From NCBI GenBank assembly GCA_021292165.1, contig CM037878.1, forward strand, positions 293,060,971-293,124,970: a stretch of DNA of 64,000 nucleotides, given 5' to 3'. Both the position numbers and the translations under genes were made by a program. Below the pieces are notes generated by a model. That model saw nothing but the letters and a program-made list of their open reading frames with translations, did no database searches and was not told the DNA's origin. Of this stretch, positions 10,233-21,639 are shown one piece after another. Every line of letters starts with the position of its first letter. Positions within the stretch are counted from its first letter, which is position 1. This stretch comes from Shinisaurus crocodilurus (taxonomy: Eukaryota; Chordata; Lepidosauria; Squamata; Shinisauridae).

Positions 10233-10976
10233 TTTTGGTGGAGGTTCTGCTGCCCTGCAGGTTAAGCCCATCTGCTGATTTAAAAGCCAAGAGGGTGTTT
10301 GTTTTTTCATTTAAAGATGTACCGTAGTTGCAAAAGATTGTTGTCCTACAATATGTAATCATCAGTTCAAAATAGGGATGAATGGATCTGTCTATTTCTG
10401 GCCCATGTCAGTTTCACATCTCCATTCCATCCTGTTTCCGCATTAATCTGAACATATTTTTACACGAAACACACATTTTTTGTGCACATTTTATCCCCAA
10501 ATACATGCATTTTATACGAATGTTGGTACTTTTTTTTTTCTCAGCTAAGAACTGTATTGCAAAATTTAGAGAACTGTAAAAACCAAAGGATAACTGCATT
10601 CTGATCCATATATTACTCCAGGAAGCGTGAATCATGTTGGTTTCCTTAAAAACTGCAAATCAAACAAAATCCTTGAACATCAATATTCAAAACATACCTC
10701 AGCAGCTGCAGTATGGAAATGATAGGCTGAGCACTCTATGGTGCTTTAGTGTTCATGCACATGTGTTTCCCTGTATGTGCCCAAGTGATGAGATGCACCC
10801 ATCCATTCCCTGCACCCAGAGATTTAGCTGCTCGAGACCCTGAGGAGGAAGCTAAAACCGGAAGGGTGATAATGCTAGGCAATCACACTACCAACATTTT
10901 AACAAAACATCCCAAAAGATAAAATAGGGGCAGTGATTTACTGGGGTCAGGCACTAGAAAATAAGCCAGTGTTCTC
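10233..10976. other. No gene recognised
   Basis: No coding region or recognisable repeat. Confidence 0.35.
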
Positions 10977-11020
10977 CAACCTTGGGTCCCCAGATGTTTT
11001 TGGCCTACAACTCCCAGCAT
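10977..11020 (+). repeat. Half MITE fused to a hAT fragment
   Basis: The left arm of the CAGTG MITE stops at 'cccagcat' and runs straight into the interior of the GACTCG hAT element at 11021. The missing MITE arm and the missing hAT end suggest one deletion that joined two neighbouring transposons. Confidence 0.65.
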
Positions 11021-11490
11021 GAGTCACAAGTCACGAGTCACTCCCAAAACTGACTCCACGAGTCCCTATTAAAATCAACGGGGGGGGGTTTTCCAACAAA
11101 ATAAGGCTACTTCAGATGTGTGGCTTAAATAAATTCTAGGCACAAGTGTGCCTTTTTATTTCAAAACTCTGCAACTGATTTTGGCAAGAACAGACCAGGC
11201 AGACAAACCCAAAATAACCAGACAGGCAGAGGAGGCAGGGAACCCCAAAACAGGCAGGCAGAGGCCTTTGTCTTGGACAATTCAACTGTTGAACTTGATA
11301 TTCGCCAGCGATCGCGCTCCTCTCCACTCCTTCTGGCACAGCCCAGGGATGTTGATGAGTCCTTGGTCTCGAGTCCCGAGTCGAGTCTCGAGTCCCATTA
11401 AAAATATTGGGACTCGAGTCAGACTCGAGTCAGAGGGGGGACTCAGTCCGACTCACGAGTCGAGTCCTCAAGTCCGAGTCCCCATCCCTG
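11021..11490 (-). mobile_element. GACTCG-rich hAT element, truncated copy
   Basis: This is the reverse complement of much of the 784-bp element at 39606-40389. Its intact end lies at 11490 (CATCCCTG) and is preceded by dense GACTCG/CGAGTC repeats. The internal 'aggcaggcagaggcctttgt' text is shared. The other terminus is deleted at 11021, and part of the interior is missing relative to the long copy. There is no ORF of transposase type. Confidence 0.8.
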
Positions 11491-12126
11491 GAAATAAGGA
11501 CTATCTTTGGCAAAGAGGGATAGTTGGAGAATACACAAACAAGACTGCAGCCACCCACATGATCAGCATCTATCAATTGGTCTGAATTGTATTGCCCGGC
11601 ACTTTGTGTGCAGCAACAATTTTAAGGACTGTCCTCAGCCATAATATTTCACACACCAGGGATTTACTGCAATATAATCAACACCATATTTGCTTCCTAT
11701 GGTGCAGCGGCTCGCGTGTTGCATTTGGATGGGGGGAAAGCCCATAGAAATATTTCAAATCCTGATTGTTTCTAGTAGTGGTGGACAGAATGACTTCCAG
11801 GGAAACTTGCCCCCCATTACTGAGAAATTCCTGCTAAGCGCCAAAAGGACTCCAGGGTTTCATGGGAAACAGTTTGATTAAACTACTGCCCTAGTTGGTG
11901 ATTGTCTCTGCTGAGAGTCTGTCTTAGTTTTGCAGATTTTACTACTGCCATACAGCTGACTCATGTGCTCCGCTTTCCTTCTGTATTCCCCTAAACTTCC
12001 TTCTAATCTTCATTCACTTGGTATTGTAAAGAAAAATCTCGAATGTTCTGGTATATAGACTATCAGTGACTGATACTGAATACCAAAAATAGAAACTGTA
12101 AATAATAAAGGAGGGAAATCCTAATT
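11491..12126. other. No gene recognised
   Basis: Unassigned sequence between a hAT fragment and a CR1 fragment. No coding region seen. Confidence 0.35.
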
Positions 12127-12881
12127 TATAGAATCATAGAACAGTAGAGTTGGAAGGGGCCTACAAGGCCATCGAGTCCAACCCCCTGCTCAATGCAGGA
12201 ATCCAGGTCAAAGCATCCCTGACAGATGGCTGTCCAGCTGCATCTTGAATGCCTCCAGACTGGGAGAGCCCACCACCTCCCTGGGTCGTTGGTTCCACTG
12301 TCCTATCACTCTTGAGGGAAAGGGCAGGAGCCGCACTAAGGAGCACGCGCGATGGGGAAGGGGCTCCCACCCAATTTTCCTCAGCTTTAGAATATTCCGA
12401 AATGGCCTCCGCGCAGGCGCAGAGTCCATGTGTGTGATGCACAGAGACCACGAAGAAGAATCTGGTTTCCTGTAACATGAGCCCATGCTTCCGTGTCCTG
12501 CACTCTGGGATGGTCGAGAAGAGATCCTGGCCCTCCTCTGTGTGACATCCCTTCAAGTACTGGAAGAGTGCGATCATATCTCCGCTCAGTCTTCTCTTCT
12601 GAAGGCTAAACGTGCCCAGTTCCTTCAGTCTCTCCTCACAGGGCTTTGTTTCCAGTCCCCTAACCATTGTTGCCCTCCTCTGAACCCTTTCCAGTTTGTC
12701 TGCATCCTTTGTAAAGTGTGGTGCCCAGAACTGGACGCAGGACTCAAGATGAGGCCTAACCAGTGCTGAGTAGAGGGGAACTAGTACTTCTCATGATTTG
12801 GAAGCTATACTTCTATTAATGCAGCCCAAAATAGCATTTGCCTTTTTTTGCAGCCACATCACATTGCTGGCTCATATTCAG
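12127..12881 (-). pseudogene. CR1 LINE, 3' fragment
   Basis: The minus strand carries the end of CR1 ORF2 (for example '[17 protein letters not shown]', '[20 protein letters not shown]') and the CR1 3' UTR, ending at the 'TGATTCTATA' terminus near 12127. It is more diverged than the copies at 22776 and 51214. The stretch coding for the '[12 protein letters not shown]' region in other copies is replaced by unrelated GC-rich sequence (12318-12456). Confidence 0.9.
12318..12456. other. GC-rich foreign segment inside the CR1
   Basis: Compared with the other CR1 copies in the window, this block replaces the bases that encode the '[10 protein letters not shown]' region. It contains GCGCAGGCGCAG, which resembles an NRF1-type promoter site, and ACGCGCG. 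It could be a gene-conversion patch, a captured promoter fragment, or a small unrecognised repeat. Confidence 0.4.
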
Positions 12882-12945
12882 GCATGTGCAAAAAATAAAA
12901 TTAAATTAAATATCAGGCCATGCTGGTGTTCCTAGACGTCGTGGT

Positions 12946-12947
<2 letters not shown>

Positions 12948-12980
<33 letters not shown>
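12948..12980. repeat. (TG)n microsatellite
   Basis: About 33 bases of TG dinucleotide repeat, between a CR1 fragment and a MITE. Confidence 0.95.
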
Positions 12981-12981
<1 letters not shown>

Positions 12982-13042
12982 TCAAAGCATCAATCACTCT
13001 CCACCAAGGGTTTAGGCTGGATGCTGATCACAGAGTCTAGAT

Positions 13043-13177
13043 CAGTGTTCTCCAACCTTGGGTCCCCAGATGTTTTTGGCCTACAACTCCCAGCATGCCT
13101 CAGCCAGCGTAGCTGGCTGGGGCATGCTGGGAGTTGTAGGCCAAAAACATCTGGGGACCCAAGGTTGGAGAACACTG
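13043..13177. mobile_element. Palindromic CAGTG hAT MITE with TCTAGA-type duplication
   Basis: 135 bp. The arms are nearly perfect inverted copies meeting around AGCCAGCGTAGCTGGCT. Flanks are GTCTAGAT (13035-13042) and ATCTAGAT (13178-13185), 7 of 8 identical. This fits the NTCTAGAN target preference known for Charlie-like hAT elements. Confidence 0.92.
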
Positions 13178-13614
13178 ATCTAGATGGACTAACAGGAAAG
13201 GCCCACACTGAATAAGAAGTACTTTTTCTTTGAGGTACTTCCAGTTGCTACTCAGAGTGATATCTGGAAGTGCCCTTAGCCCAAGGTCCAAACTTTTCGC
13301 TGCTGAAGAACCAGAATTTGGCTTCCTAACAATCCATATTATGGGGAGATTCTCAATTTACTTGTGATTCTGGGTATGCAATCCTGAATACAAAACTACA
13401 TGTGTGGTTTTGCAAAGCTTTCTTATGTAAAAAAACACAGCGTCAGCAGGGGTCAGATCATTTACATTTTCCAGTTGTAACTTGTATTTTAGAGGCTTTC
13501 TTTATCGTCTTGTAAGATGGAACTTTTCCATTTGGAAGGTTGCTACAACTGAAAAGACTGACTGACTGACTACTTGGCTGGAAGCATGAAAGAGTTGACC
13601 TGGTTTTAAATTTC
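13178..13614. other. No gene recognised
   Basis: No coding region or repeat that I can name. Confidence 0.35.
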
Positions 13615-14160
13615 AACTCCACGGTTGGGTTGAGGTTATAGTATGGATAAATCTAGTATTAGAATGCTCTTTAATATTTACTGATGCACACGTTCTTTTA
13701 AATTATATACCTGCTGTATGGAATTTATCGCAAGGACAACGCATGTGGATTTTCCGCACCCTCTTGACAGCGAAAAGACGGATATTACAACACTGGAAAG
13801 ATAAACACTCACCTCCTATAACACAATGGATCGAGGACCTAATAACGCTTTCTACATTTGAGCGGGTGGTATTCAGACGCCACCTGCAAATGGATAAATA
13901 CATGGATATTTGGTCTGCTTTTTCTGATGTTTATGCATAACTATTTTTATTGATAATTGTATTACTACATACTTTTTGATACTTATGGGTATATATTTCA
14001 TACAGATTTACTGTAATGGATCCAGTCAAAATACTGTAAGAAAATTCTTTTTTTCTTTTTTCTTTCCCACTTTTTTCCCCTTTCTATGGTGTTTATTTTG
14101 TTTTGGTATAATTCACATTTTTTAAAAACTAATTAAAATATTTTTTTAAAAATAAAGAAA
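13615..14160 (+). pseudogene. L1-type LINE, ORF2 C-terminus and 3' end
   Basis: The frame at 13743-13940 reads 'MWIFRTLLTAKRRILQHWK' and 'SPPITQWIEDLI', ending 'SAFSDVYA' at a stop. A ~200-base 3' UTR follows with a terminal A-rich tract (AAAAATAAAGAAAAA) near 14160. It is the plus-strand relative of the copies at 6660 and 15140. Confidence 0.8.
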
Positions 14161-14343
14161 AATCATCTCCGCGGCATTCTAAAGGGGAGAGCACTGAAAG
14201 CTCCCCAAATCTGACAGTCCTGCCATTGGGCCATTTGTAGCTGCAAGTGTGGGGCACACTGAAAGGGTGGCAAGCAAAGTGGGAGACAGAAAGAACTAAT
14301 TAAATCAATGGGGCTACCCAAATAGGAACTGAGCAGAGCACGA

Positions 14344-14513
14344 GCATTTATTTATTTTATTTTTATTTATTATATATATGCCCCGCCTTTTTTCCTGCAA
14401 GGAACCCAAGGCGGCTTACATAATCCTCCTCCTCCTCTCCATTTTATCCTCACAACAACCCTGTGAGGTAGGTTAGGCTGAGAGTCAGTGACTGGCCCAA
14501 AGTCACCCAGTGA
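14344..14513 (-). repeat. tRNA-derived squamate SINE, 5'-truncated
   Basis: Same body and tail as 4841-5083 ('CACTGGGTGACTTTGGGCC' through 'GGCGGGGCATATATATAATA'). The tRNA-like head is missing, as the element stops at the 'CTCACTGGG' block. Confidence 0.85.
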
Positions 14514-15139
14514 GGAACCAAACGTGTTTGGGGCCAGCCTCAACTCAGGCTTGTGCACTTGAGTATAAATTAGCTCTCACTCACCTTACTATATTGAGGA
14601 CCCCTGCAATTTGCACCCAGGCTGGATTTACAGATGGCAGAAGCTGCTGAAATGTTCAGTCAGGCAAGCTCTTTCAAAAGGTCATTTATGCTCCCAACCC
14701 AGAAGAAATCCTCCAGAAGAGAAACCGGTGTCCTTCTTACAAGACTATAAAGGATGTATTTTCATGAACATTCAGAAATAGACTAAATATCCATTTCATG
14801 AGCATGTCAGAATTGGCTTTAAATCAGGGCTATCTTCCTGGGGACACTGAAGCAGAAGAAATGTTGGTTAAAAAAAACTACTAGAGGAAAGCATACAGAC
14901 AGCTGCCCTCTTCTGCTGACACAGCTCTCCCACCACAGCCTAAGTTTAGCAAAATCAGTGCTGGAGGTTTTGCTATATTCGTTAGTTTGTGTTTCCCCCC
15001 TCCCTAAATGCAACCACTTTGGTCTCCCCTGGGGAGTGGTTGGTGGTGGTAGTCATTTTGCTGAGGCCATCATGCAAACGTACGAGGGCATGCAATATTC
15101 TTGGAATTACAGAAATGTTTGCTATTTTCATATTACTGT
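14514..15139. other. No gene recognised
   Basis: No convincing coding region, RNA gene or repeat. Confidence 0.35.
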
Positions 15140-15634
15140 AAATATGTATGAAATATATATCCATAAGTTTCAAAAAGTATATAGTAATACAATTATCAAT
15201 AAAAATAGTTACGCATAAACATCAGAAAAAGCAGACCAAATTTCCATGTATTTATCCATTTGCAGGTGGTGTCTGAATACCACCTGCTCAAATGCAGAAA
15301 GTGTTATTAGATCCTCAATCCATTGTGTTATAGGAGGTGAGCGTTTATCTTTCCAGTGTTGTAATGTCAGTCTTTTGGCTGTCAAGAGGGTGCGAAAGAT
15401 CCACATGCGTTGTCCTTGTGATAAATTCCATACCGCAGGTATATAATTTAAAAGAACGTGTGCATCAGTAAATATTAAGGAGCATTCTAATACTTGATTT
15501 ATCCATACAATAACCTCAACCCAAAAGTAGCAACCACTGGGCATTGCCAAAACGTATGTGTAAATGAAGTATTCACAGTATTACATCTCCAGCAGTTAGC
15601 TGACTTAGACAAATCCTTATTAAAAAAATACACG
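15140..15634 (-). pseudogene. L1-type LINE, ORF2 C-terminus
   Basis: The minus strand from about 15620 down codes 'CWRCNTVNTSFTHTFWQCP', the CCHC-like cysteine motif near the end of L1 ORF2. 'LYG' then 'RMWIFRTLLTAKRLTLQHWK' and the shared C-terminus 'KYMEIWSAFSDVYA' follow. A premature stop lies between the two parts. Its broken 5' end abuts a plus-strand CR1 fragment at 15635. Confidence 0.82.
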
Positions 15635-15935
15635 GGGCATGTTTAGCCTTCAGAAGAGAAGACTGAGGGGAGATATGATCGCACTCTTCAAGTACATGAA
15701 AGGTGGTCACACAGAGGAGGGCCAGGATCTCTTCTCGGCCATCCCAGAGTGCAGGACACGGAATAATGGGCTCAAGTTACAGGAAGCCAGAGTCCGACCG
15801 AACGAGGCATTCAAGGTGCAGCGGGACAGCCATCTGTCAGGGATGCTTTGACCTGGATTCCTGCATTGAGCAGTGGCTTGGACTCGATCCCCTTATAGAC
15901 CCCTTCCAACTCTACTCTTCTATGACTCTATGATT
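15635..15935 (+). pseudogene. CR1 LINE, 3' fragment
   Basis: Plus-strand frame '[20 protein letters not shown]' to 'DSHLSGML', then the CR1 3' UTR and a 'TCTATGACTCTATGATT' end. Relative to the other copies, an internal part of the C-terminus ('HLNIRKNFL...' through 'VGSP') is deleted. Confidence 0.88.
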
Positions 15936-15984
15936 ATTTAAAAGAAACAAAAAACAAACAAACAGGATGCCTGCACAACAGGGA

Positions 15985-16132
15985 TGTTGTGAGGGCAAGC
16001 AAACAGAATAAAGACAGTGAAAGGAAAGCCTCTGCCTGAGACCTTGGAGAGCTGCTGCCAATTAGAGCAGGCAGTCCCAGGCTAGATCGATCAAAGGTCT
16101 GACTTGGTGGTATACGGCTGCTTCACTGTATA
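15985..16132 (+). repeat. tRNA-Ala-like SINE, 3' part
   Basis: Contains the family's 3' text ('gcctgagaccttggagagct', 'tagatcgatcaaaggtctga', 'ggcagcttc'-like ending). The tRNA head is missing. Confidence 0.6.
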
Positions 16133-16910
16133 CGATTTTCAGGAATTACATAGGAGTAGCATAGCACCATCAAGTCATGCCTTTGCGGTCCCAGGTTATG
16201 CCTTCCAGAAATCTCTGTTGCCTGCAAATGACATTTAAAACGTGTCTCTGTCTGGTGGAACTTCCTAACTCGGAGATTAGAGACTTTTGCCCAATGGCAA
16301 CTGGGATTTCATACTATTTCACTATATGGTTTTTACTCCAAGTGAGTTCTGCAAAGCAGAAAAATAAAAAAAAGTTGGAGAAGGATCTGTTCTATTAGCA
16401 CTGGGAGTGGGGGACAGATTGGAAGAGGGCAGAGCAGTAGAAACATTTGCAGAACATCGCCACAGACCCCTCACTCTCCTTCATGTGGGCAGCAAAGAAA
16501 CCCAAGCCCTGAACAGCCCAAGAAAAACTGAAAAGGAAGAACAGTCAGGGGAGATTAGGAGTCTAGAAAGACTTCCCAAGATGGGCTAGATTTTAACTTT
16601 GGGAAGAGGGTCTTAAGTTCAGAACTAGGAAACTAAATAACATCTGGGGTACTTACACTGCTTTTCACCGTCTGACAGCTGTCTCAGCCCTTCTGCCTCG
16701 TAGCTGGATGTTCAATTTCACTCCCAGTCAGGGAGGACAGGAAGGGGCTGTATATATTTTTTTTCTAAAAATACATGGAGCCAGTTCCCTCCCATTCTCC
16801 AGCTCACTTTGAGAATTTTTCCCCCTTGGCCTTGAAGTACTTTCATTTTTAAAATATATTTTTTTAAAATGTAACATTTTGATTCCAAGTTCGGAAGGGT
16901 GGAGTTCGGA
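16133..16910. other. No gene recognised
   Basis: No coding sequence or named repeat. Confidence 0.35.
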
Positions 16911-17190
16911 GACACCGGGAGGGTTCACACGGCACGGCAACATTTGTGGAAAGTTACCACGATTGTTTGTTTGCCGGAACCCGCAAAGCAACCACGATGA
17001 GCCCGACAGACGATCGGGCTTATTGTGGTTTCTTAGCTCCTTCCCTTGCCCTCCTTCCCCCTCGTTCCTCCCAGTGATATCCCAGGGGACACTGCGGAGA
17101 GGAATGTGACTCCTCTCTTTGACAGCTGCGATCTTTGAGCCGATTTCAGCTTGCGGCAGCTGTCAAAGACTCCCTGTTGCACAAACAGGG
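16911..17190. repeat. Possible fragment of the same DNA element as 54866-56205
   Basis: Shares short pieces with that region: a 'gggttcacacg' end, 'gagcccgacagacgatcggg', and a 'cagctgtcaaag' block. The similarity is patchy and the boundaries are uncertain. Confidence 0.3.
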
Positions 17191-17256
17191 CTCAGACCCT
17201 GAAGCGCAATGGGGGGGGGGGAGCCTCTCGCCTCCTCCTACTCTCAAGGAGTCTAC

Positions 17257-17351
17257 TCTCAAGCAGGAGGCAGGGGTGCCGGTTCCACTCTCCATGGCTG
17301 CTCTGTGAATGGAGCAGCCGTGGAGAGCGGATCACAGCCTCCTGCCTGAGA
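17257..17351. repeat. Imperfect ~43-bp-arm hairpin
   Basis: 'TCTCAAGCAGGAGGC' and 'CTCTCCATGGCTGCTC' pair with 'GAGCAGCCGTGGAGAG' and 'GCCTCCTGCCTGAGA' across an 8-base loop. This looks like a small foldback element or the core of one. Confidence 0.55.
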
Positions 17352-18046
17352 GGTTTGCTCAGAGGGCGGTTCAAAACTTCATTTAGCTTACTAGCCAGCC
17401 ATAATTTGTGGTCACCACTGACTCCCTCCCCCGGGTCCTCTGGCATACCAGGGAATTTGGAAGAGAGAACATCCCCCATGTCATGCTGGGCTTTGGAGCA
17501 GGCAGAAGCAGCACAAGTCTCAGTGCCATTTGAGAGAGAGAGCCCTCTCCAGAGCCTGGGTGGGAAGGGAGAGGGAGGGGGATTTCTTTGCACTGAGCAG
17601 GGACCAAGGACACTTGTCCCTGGCAAGGCGGCAAATGGATTTGTGGAAGACATTAGCAGGTTATAATACTGATCTCCATGTTGAGAAAAGCTTCACGGCT
17701 GATTTTTGCACATCAAGCAGCTGTTAAAAGCTGAAGTGCAGGCTGGTCTGGTCTTTCCTGGTCAATTGGGGCAATCCTAGATCTCCATCCATACTCAAGA
17801 ACTCCTTGTTCTCCCCTCAGCCTATATATGAAGAAGCAGGTTTTTGTTTGATGTTTGACACTGCATTCCAACAGCTCAAGTCAGACCTTGGCCTATTTTA
17901 TTCTCTACCCCACAAACACTTGAATCAGATTAGGCCAAGAGGAAACAACTGTTTGAATATGCGACAAGAAGATGTCAAGTCTGCAGGGAGGGTTTTTCAG
18001 CTTGACTGGCCAGTAAAGGGTTAAGATAGACTGTTATAGTCTAGTC

Positions 18047-18173
18047 CAGGGCTCTCCAACCTCGGGTCCCCAGATGTTGCTGGCCTACAGCTCCCGGCAT
18101 ACCCAGCCAGCATGGCTAATGGCAAGGGATTCTGGGAGCTGTAGTCCAGCAACACCAAGGTTGGAGAGCCCTG
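18047..18173. mobile_element. CAGGG-type palindromic hAT MITE variant
   Basis: 127 bp. Ends are CAGGGCTCTCCAACC and its inverse, and the body has 'ttgctggcctacagctcc' paired with its inverse. Flanks are GTCTAGTC (18039-18046) and GTCTAGTT (18174-18181), 7 of 8 identical. The right arm has lost several bases ('aacaccaagg' where the full form has a longer block). Confidence 0.88.
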
Positions 18174-18523
18174 GTCTAGTTAAAGGGCAAAGGCAGAAAC
18201 CAAGCTTCTCTGAGAAGTCAGGGGGCAGGGTTCAGTGGAGCAAACCACTTGGTATCAGGGGAGGGAATGCTGGACGTTGCCTAGCAACAGGTTTGAATTC
18301 CATTCTACCACTCCTCTGACAGACTATAGCTTGCTACAGTTAACTGACTTAAGTGACACTTGCTAGGGTTTAGCAAGGAGACTTGACCTGTGTTTTCCTT
18401 TCCTCACAGAATAAGTAACATTTAAGAAACTGCACTTACAAAGTTTGTAACCATCAAGCTTAAACTACCTGAGTAATCTTATGTTACTGTTATTTACTTT
18501 AAAAGCATCCACTTAGAAACAAG

Positions 18524-18589
18524 TCTGGCTGGGGCATGCTGGGAGTTGTAGGCCAAAAACATCTGGGGACCCAAGGTTGGAGTATACTG
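18524..18589 (-). repeat. Half copy of CAGTG hAT MITE
   Basis: Only the right arm of the palindrome is present, ending 'GGTTGGAGTATACTG' at 18589. Confidence 0.7.
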
Positions 18590-18590
18590 A

Positions 18591-18666
18591 TGTAGACAAT
18601 GCCTTAAGATATGCCAAAAGCGGCTGCAATTTGCATAATTTGACATATCTTAAGGCATCCTCTACA
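18591..18666. repeat. Short inverted-repeat element
   Basis: 'TGTAGACAATGCCTTAAGAT' at the left pairs with 'ATCTTAAGGCATCCTCTACA' at the right, with only two mismatches over the outer arm. Total length is 76 bp, directly adjoining a broken MITE. Confidence 0.6.
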
Positions 18667-19108
18667 TAAACAGCGGCCCTCCAGGAACCCGGAAGTCCGA
18701 CGAGTGGCACGATGTGCACCCACTTTCAGCCCGGCTTGGTGGGCGCAGCAGTGGCATCTGCCGAGACGGAGGTGGGTCGGGTCCCAGAGAACCGCCCACC
18801 CCTACAGTTTCAAGGTTGCCATGGCGGGAGAGCTGAGAGGCATAGTGAGACTTCATGATCATACTTGGAAGTTTAAAGTGGAGATACTGTGAAGGAGGGA
18901 AGAAGCAGTTTTACCCCTAACTACAGGCAGAGCAGCAGAAAATGCTGAATCCTGGGATGAGCAGGATCAACGTGCCAAGTCAACAGTAGGGCTAACAGCT
19001 GAAGACAGTCGGCTGATCCACATCAGAGAACAGTCAACTGCAAAGGGAATCTGGGAAGCATTGAAAAGAATACATGGGCGTTCCAATCTCAATAGTAAAC
19101 TGTGGGTT
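18667..19108. other. No gene recognised
   Basis: Short frames only. The stretch 18670-18800 is GC-rich with several CpG but has no recognisable exon. Confidence 0.35.
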
Positions 19109-19430
19109 CGCACAACCCACAGTTTAAAGTTGTCCCAGGCCCTGGCTGTGCCTGGGCACCGCCTCGCCCCTAGTCCTCCCGCAGTGGCTTAGCATGTTGT
19201 GTGAACCCAGTGTTTCCTAGCCATGGCTTCAAAGCCACCCTTCGAAGCCATGGCTTGTTCTAGGGCAGGGCTCTCCAACCTTGGGTCCCCAGATGTTGCT
19301 GGACTACAGCTCCCAGAATCCCTTGCTATTAGCCATGCTGGCTGGGTATGCTGGCAGCTGTAGGCCAGCAACATCTGGGGAGCCAAGGTTGGAGAGCCCT
19401 GCTCTAGCATTTAGTGTAGGCACCAGCGTG
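19109..19430. repeat. Possible small TIR element with a nested MITE
   Basis: 'GGGTTCGCACAAC' near 19110 is echoed in inverse by 'GTTGTGCGAACCC' near 19433. A second 'GTTGTGTGAACCC' lies at about 19196. The MITE at 19266-19401 lies inside. Exact ends are uncertain. Confidence 0.4.
19266..19401. mobile_element. CAGGG-type palindromic hAT MITE variant
   Basis: 136 bp with CAGGGCTCTCCAACC ends and a long inverted body. Flanks TTCTAGGG and CTCTAGCA share TCTAG only, so the duplication is diverged. Confidence 0.85.
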
Positions 19431-19932
19431 TGTTGTGCGAACCCAGTCTGAGAGCTGGCCCCTCCAAGCCGTGATGATCCTGCAAGGATCGTCAGCCTCT
19501 GTAGCCAAGGTAAAAGTTCAGGTTTGCAGCCTTGAGTGAGATTCTGGAGAAGGGCCAAAACTGCAACTCCAAGGTTCAGTGAAGTGGATCCAGACAAGCC
19601 ACAGCTTAGTTCTCGCAAAAGCCGGACCCGCTGCCCATTCTCCCCTTTGCAGGTTAAAAGCACTCAAGACACGTTCCATTTTCTCTTCTTTAGCAACGCT
19701 TCATTAGTCACCCGCTGACTCCCTGGCTTCTTGTTTCCAAGCATTAATGCACCTACTGCCAGCCAATTTCCCCCCTTTCCTTCTTAAGGAGTCCACCGGG
19801 TAGAGGAATTGATGGCTGCCCTATTGCTTTCTGCTGGAACATGCTGTTCAGTTCTTGATTCTCAGCCTCTGGAAGAGACTTTCTGAGCTTCCCAAGTTTA
19901 AAATTGCCTAATCAGGGGCAGATGGCAAAAGA

Positions 19933-19963
<31 letters not shown>

Positions 19964-20180
19964 AAAGTTACAGCAGAAAGTTTCGAAATCCTAGCTGGGA
20001 GACGGGAGTTTTTTTTTCTTGAACTTCGGAGATTTTTTTTTTCTGCCATCACTGTTAGTTTGGATCTTATTGTGAATCTGAAACATGCCTAAATATTAGC
20101 AGTACTAGGGAATTTTGCTTATCAGACAGAAACTCCCACAGTTTACCAGTTCCAACCCAGATCATGGGTTGCCTATAATC
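19431..20180. other. No gene recognised
   Basis: Unassigned sequence with an (AC)n run at 19938-19963. No coding region supported. Confidence 0.35.
19938..19963. repeat. (AC)n microsatellite
   Basis: About 26 bases of AC repeat. Confidence 0.95.
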
Positions 20181-20745
20181 TAATTTATTTATTTATTTCT
20201 TATATTTATCAATCGCCCATCTGGCCGGTCACCCGGCCACCCTGGGCGATGTACAATTAAAATACATTAAAACAACACAATAAAATATAATAATTAAAAC
20301 AATATAAAAAATTCTTATTAAAAACCTAACCCACCCCATATTCCCGCCTGAACAGCCATGTTTTTAATGCACGGTGGAAACTCATCACGGAGGGGGCATG
20401 GCGAAGGTCACTAGGGAGGGAGTTCCATAATGTGGGGGCCGCCACAGAGAAGGCCCTCTTCCTAGTCCCCACCAGCCTGGCTGCTCTGGCTGATGGGATA
20501 AGGAGAAGGCCGTCCGTGGCAGACCTTGTTGAGCGGCCTACTTGATGCTGAAAGGTCAAAACCAACACCTTGAATTCGGCTCGGCAAGCAACTGGTAGCC
20601 AGTGCAACTCATTAAGCACTGGCGTGATGTGATCACGCCGGCGGCTGCCCTTAATCAGGCGAGCTGCCGCGTTCTGTACCAGCTGAAGCTTCTGAACCGT
20701 CTTCAAGGGTAACCCCACGTAGAGCGCATTACAGTAGTCTAGGCG
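20181..20745 (-). pseudogene. L2-type LINE, 3' end
   Basis: A 130-residue minus-strand frame (20718-20326) carries '[12 protein letters not shown]', '[16 protein letters not shown]', 'FKVLVLTF' and '[19 protein letters not shown]', the C-terminus of L2 reverse transcriptase ORFs. A 3' UTR with 'GGCCGGGTGACCGGCC' follows, then a TAAATAAAT tail at 20181. The reading frame is undamaged over this part, so the copy is fairly young. A closely similar plus-strand copy is at 21640-21999. Confidence 0.85.
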
Positions 20746-21639
20746 AGAGGAGACTACTGGAGGAGACTACTAGAGGAATCTGGATGGGTGCATGTATGTG
20801 TGTCTTTCTAGAGAAAGGCATTACTATTCCTGGTCCCTGAGAATGAAGGAAGCAAAGCAGACAAGATGGCACATGTTTTCGGACTAATTTATGTCCATGT
20901 AAGAAGGTGCTGTTGTTGTGATGAGTGAATAAGTAAAGCAATCGTCTTTTGTATACCTGCTTGCTATGCTAATGGGCAGTGATGGTCATTTCAGATTTCG
21001 GGAGCTGGCTGAAGATGCTTGCTCAATGGAAACAGATGGCTAGAAGATGTCTTGGCAATGAGTAAAGAGGGCGCTAAGACCCAAGACAACCACCACATGA
21101 TTTTGGTGTAGCAGAGAAAAAACAGTTTGAGAGATGAAAAGGTGAAACAGGCCCAAGTTTTGCAACTGGCTTGAGGAAGAGGAGCCAGGTGTGTGTGTGT
21201 GTGTCAAGCAGATGCTGCTTTAGAAGCTAAGGCTGACTCTTGGGGTGCCTGTCTCCAGCACGTATACATGTAAATAAGCAGATCACACAAAGGCTTCAAT
21301 GTTCTCTCCTCACAAAGGAGAGTACTGTAGTACTGCCCCCCCTGGAACATCTCACTGCTCACAGAACAGGGGCACCCACAAATATTTTTAAATGGGGGGG
21401 GGGAAATAATTAGCCAAGGTGAATCCCAAGACTTCCAGATGGCTAGCTAACACAGTAGCCTGCCTACAAAAAATATCTTCTTAATTCACTGTGAAGGATT
21501 CTGCCTGCAGCTGGTCTGGAATTACGTTTCTGAGCTTGGTGGTTTCTCACTGGAGAAGAAGCCACCGGTGGCAGCACTGCCGATTAGCGACTGGCAGATT
21601 CTACAGGATGACTGTTCAGATTGGTTTAGGGAGCAATCC
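20746..21639. other. No gene recognised
   Basis: Spacer between the two inverted L2 tails. It contains a short (GT)n at about 21190-21204 and no coding region that I can support. Confidence 0.35.

Noticed and set aside
11148..11585. 145-codon plus frame
   Set aside because: It lies inside the GACTCG hAT fragment, and the same frame appears antisense in the complete copy at 39741-40157. It is not transposase-like.
17151..17666. 171-codon plus frame as a host exon
   Set aside because: It overlaps a 153-codon frame on the other strand, passes through a hairpin, and contains no recognisable domain. It is likely a by-product of GC-rich sequence.
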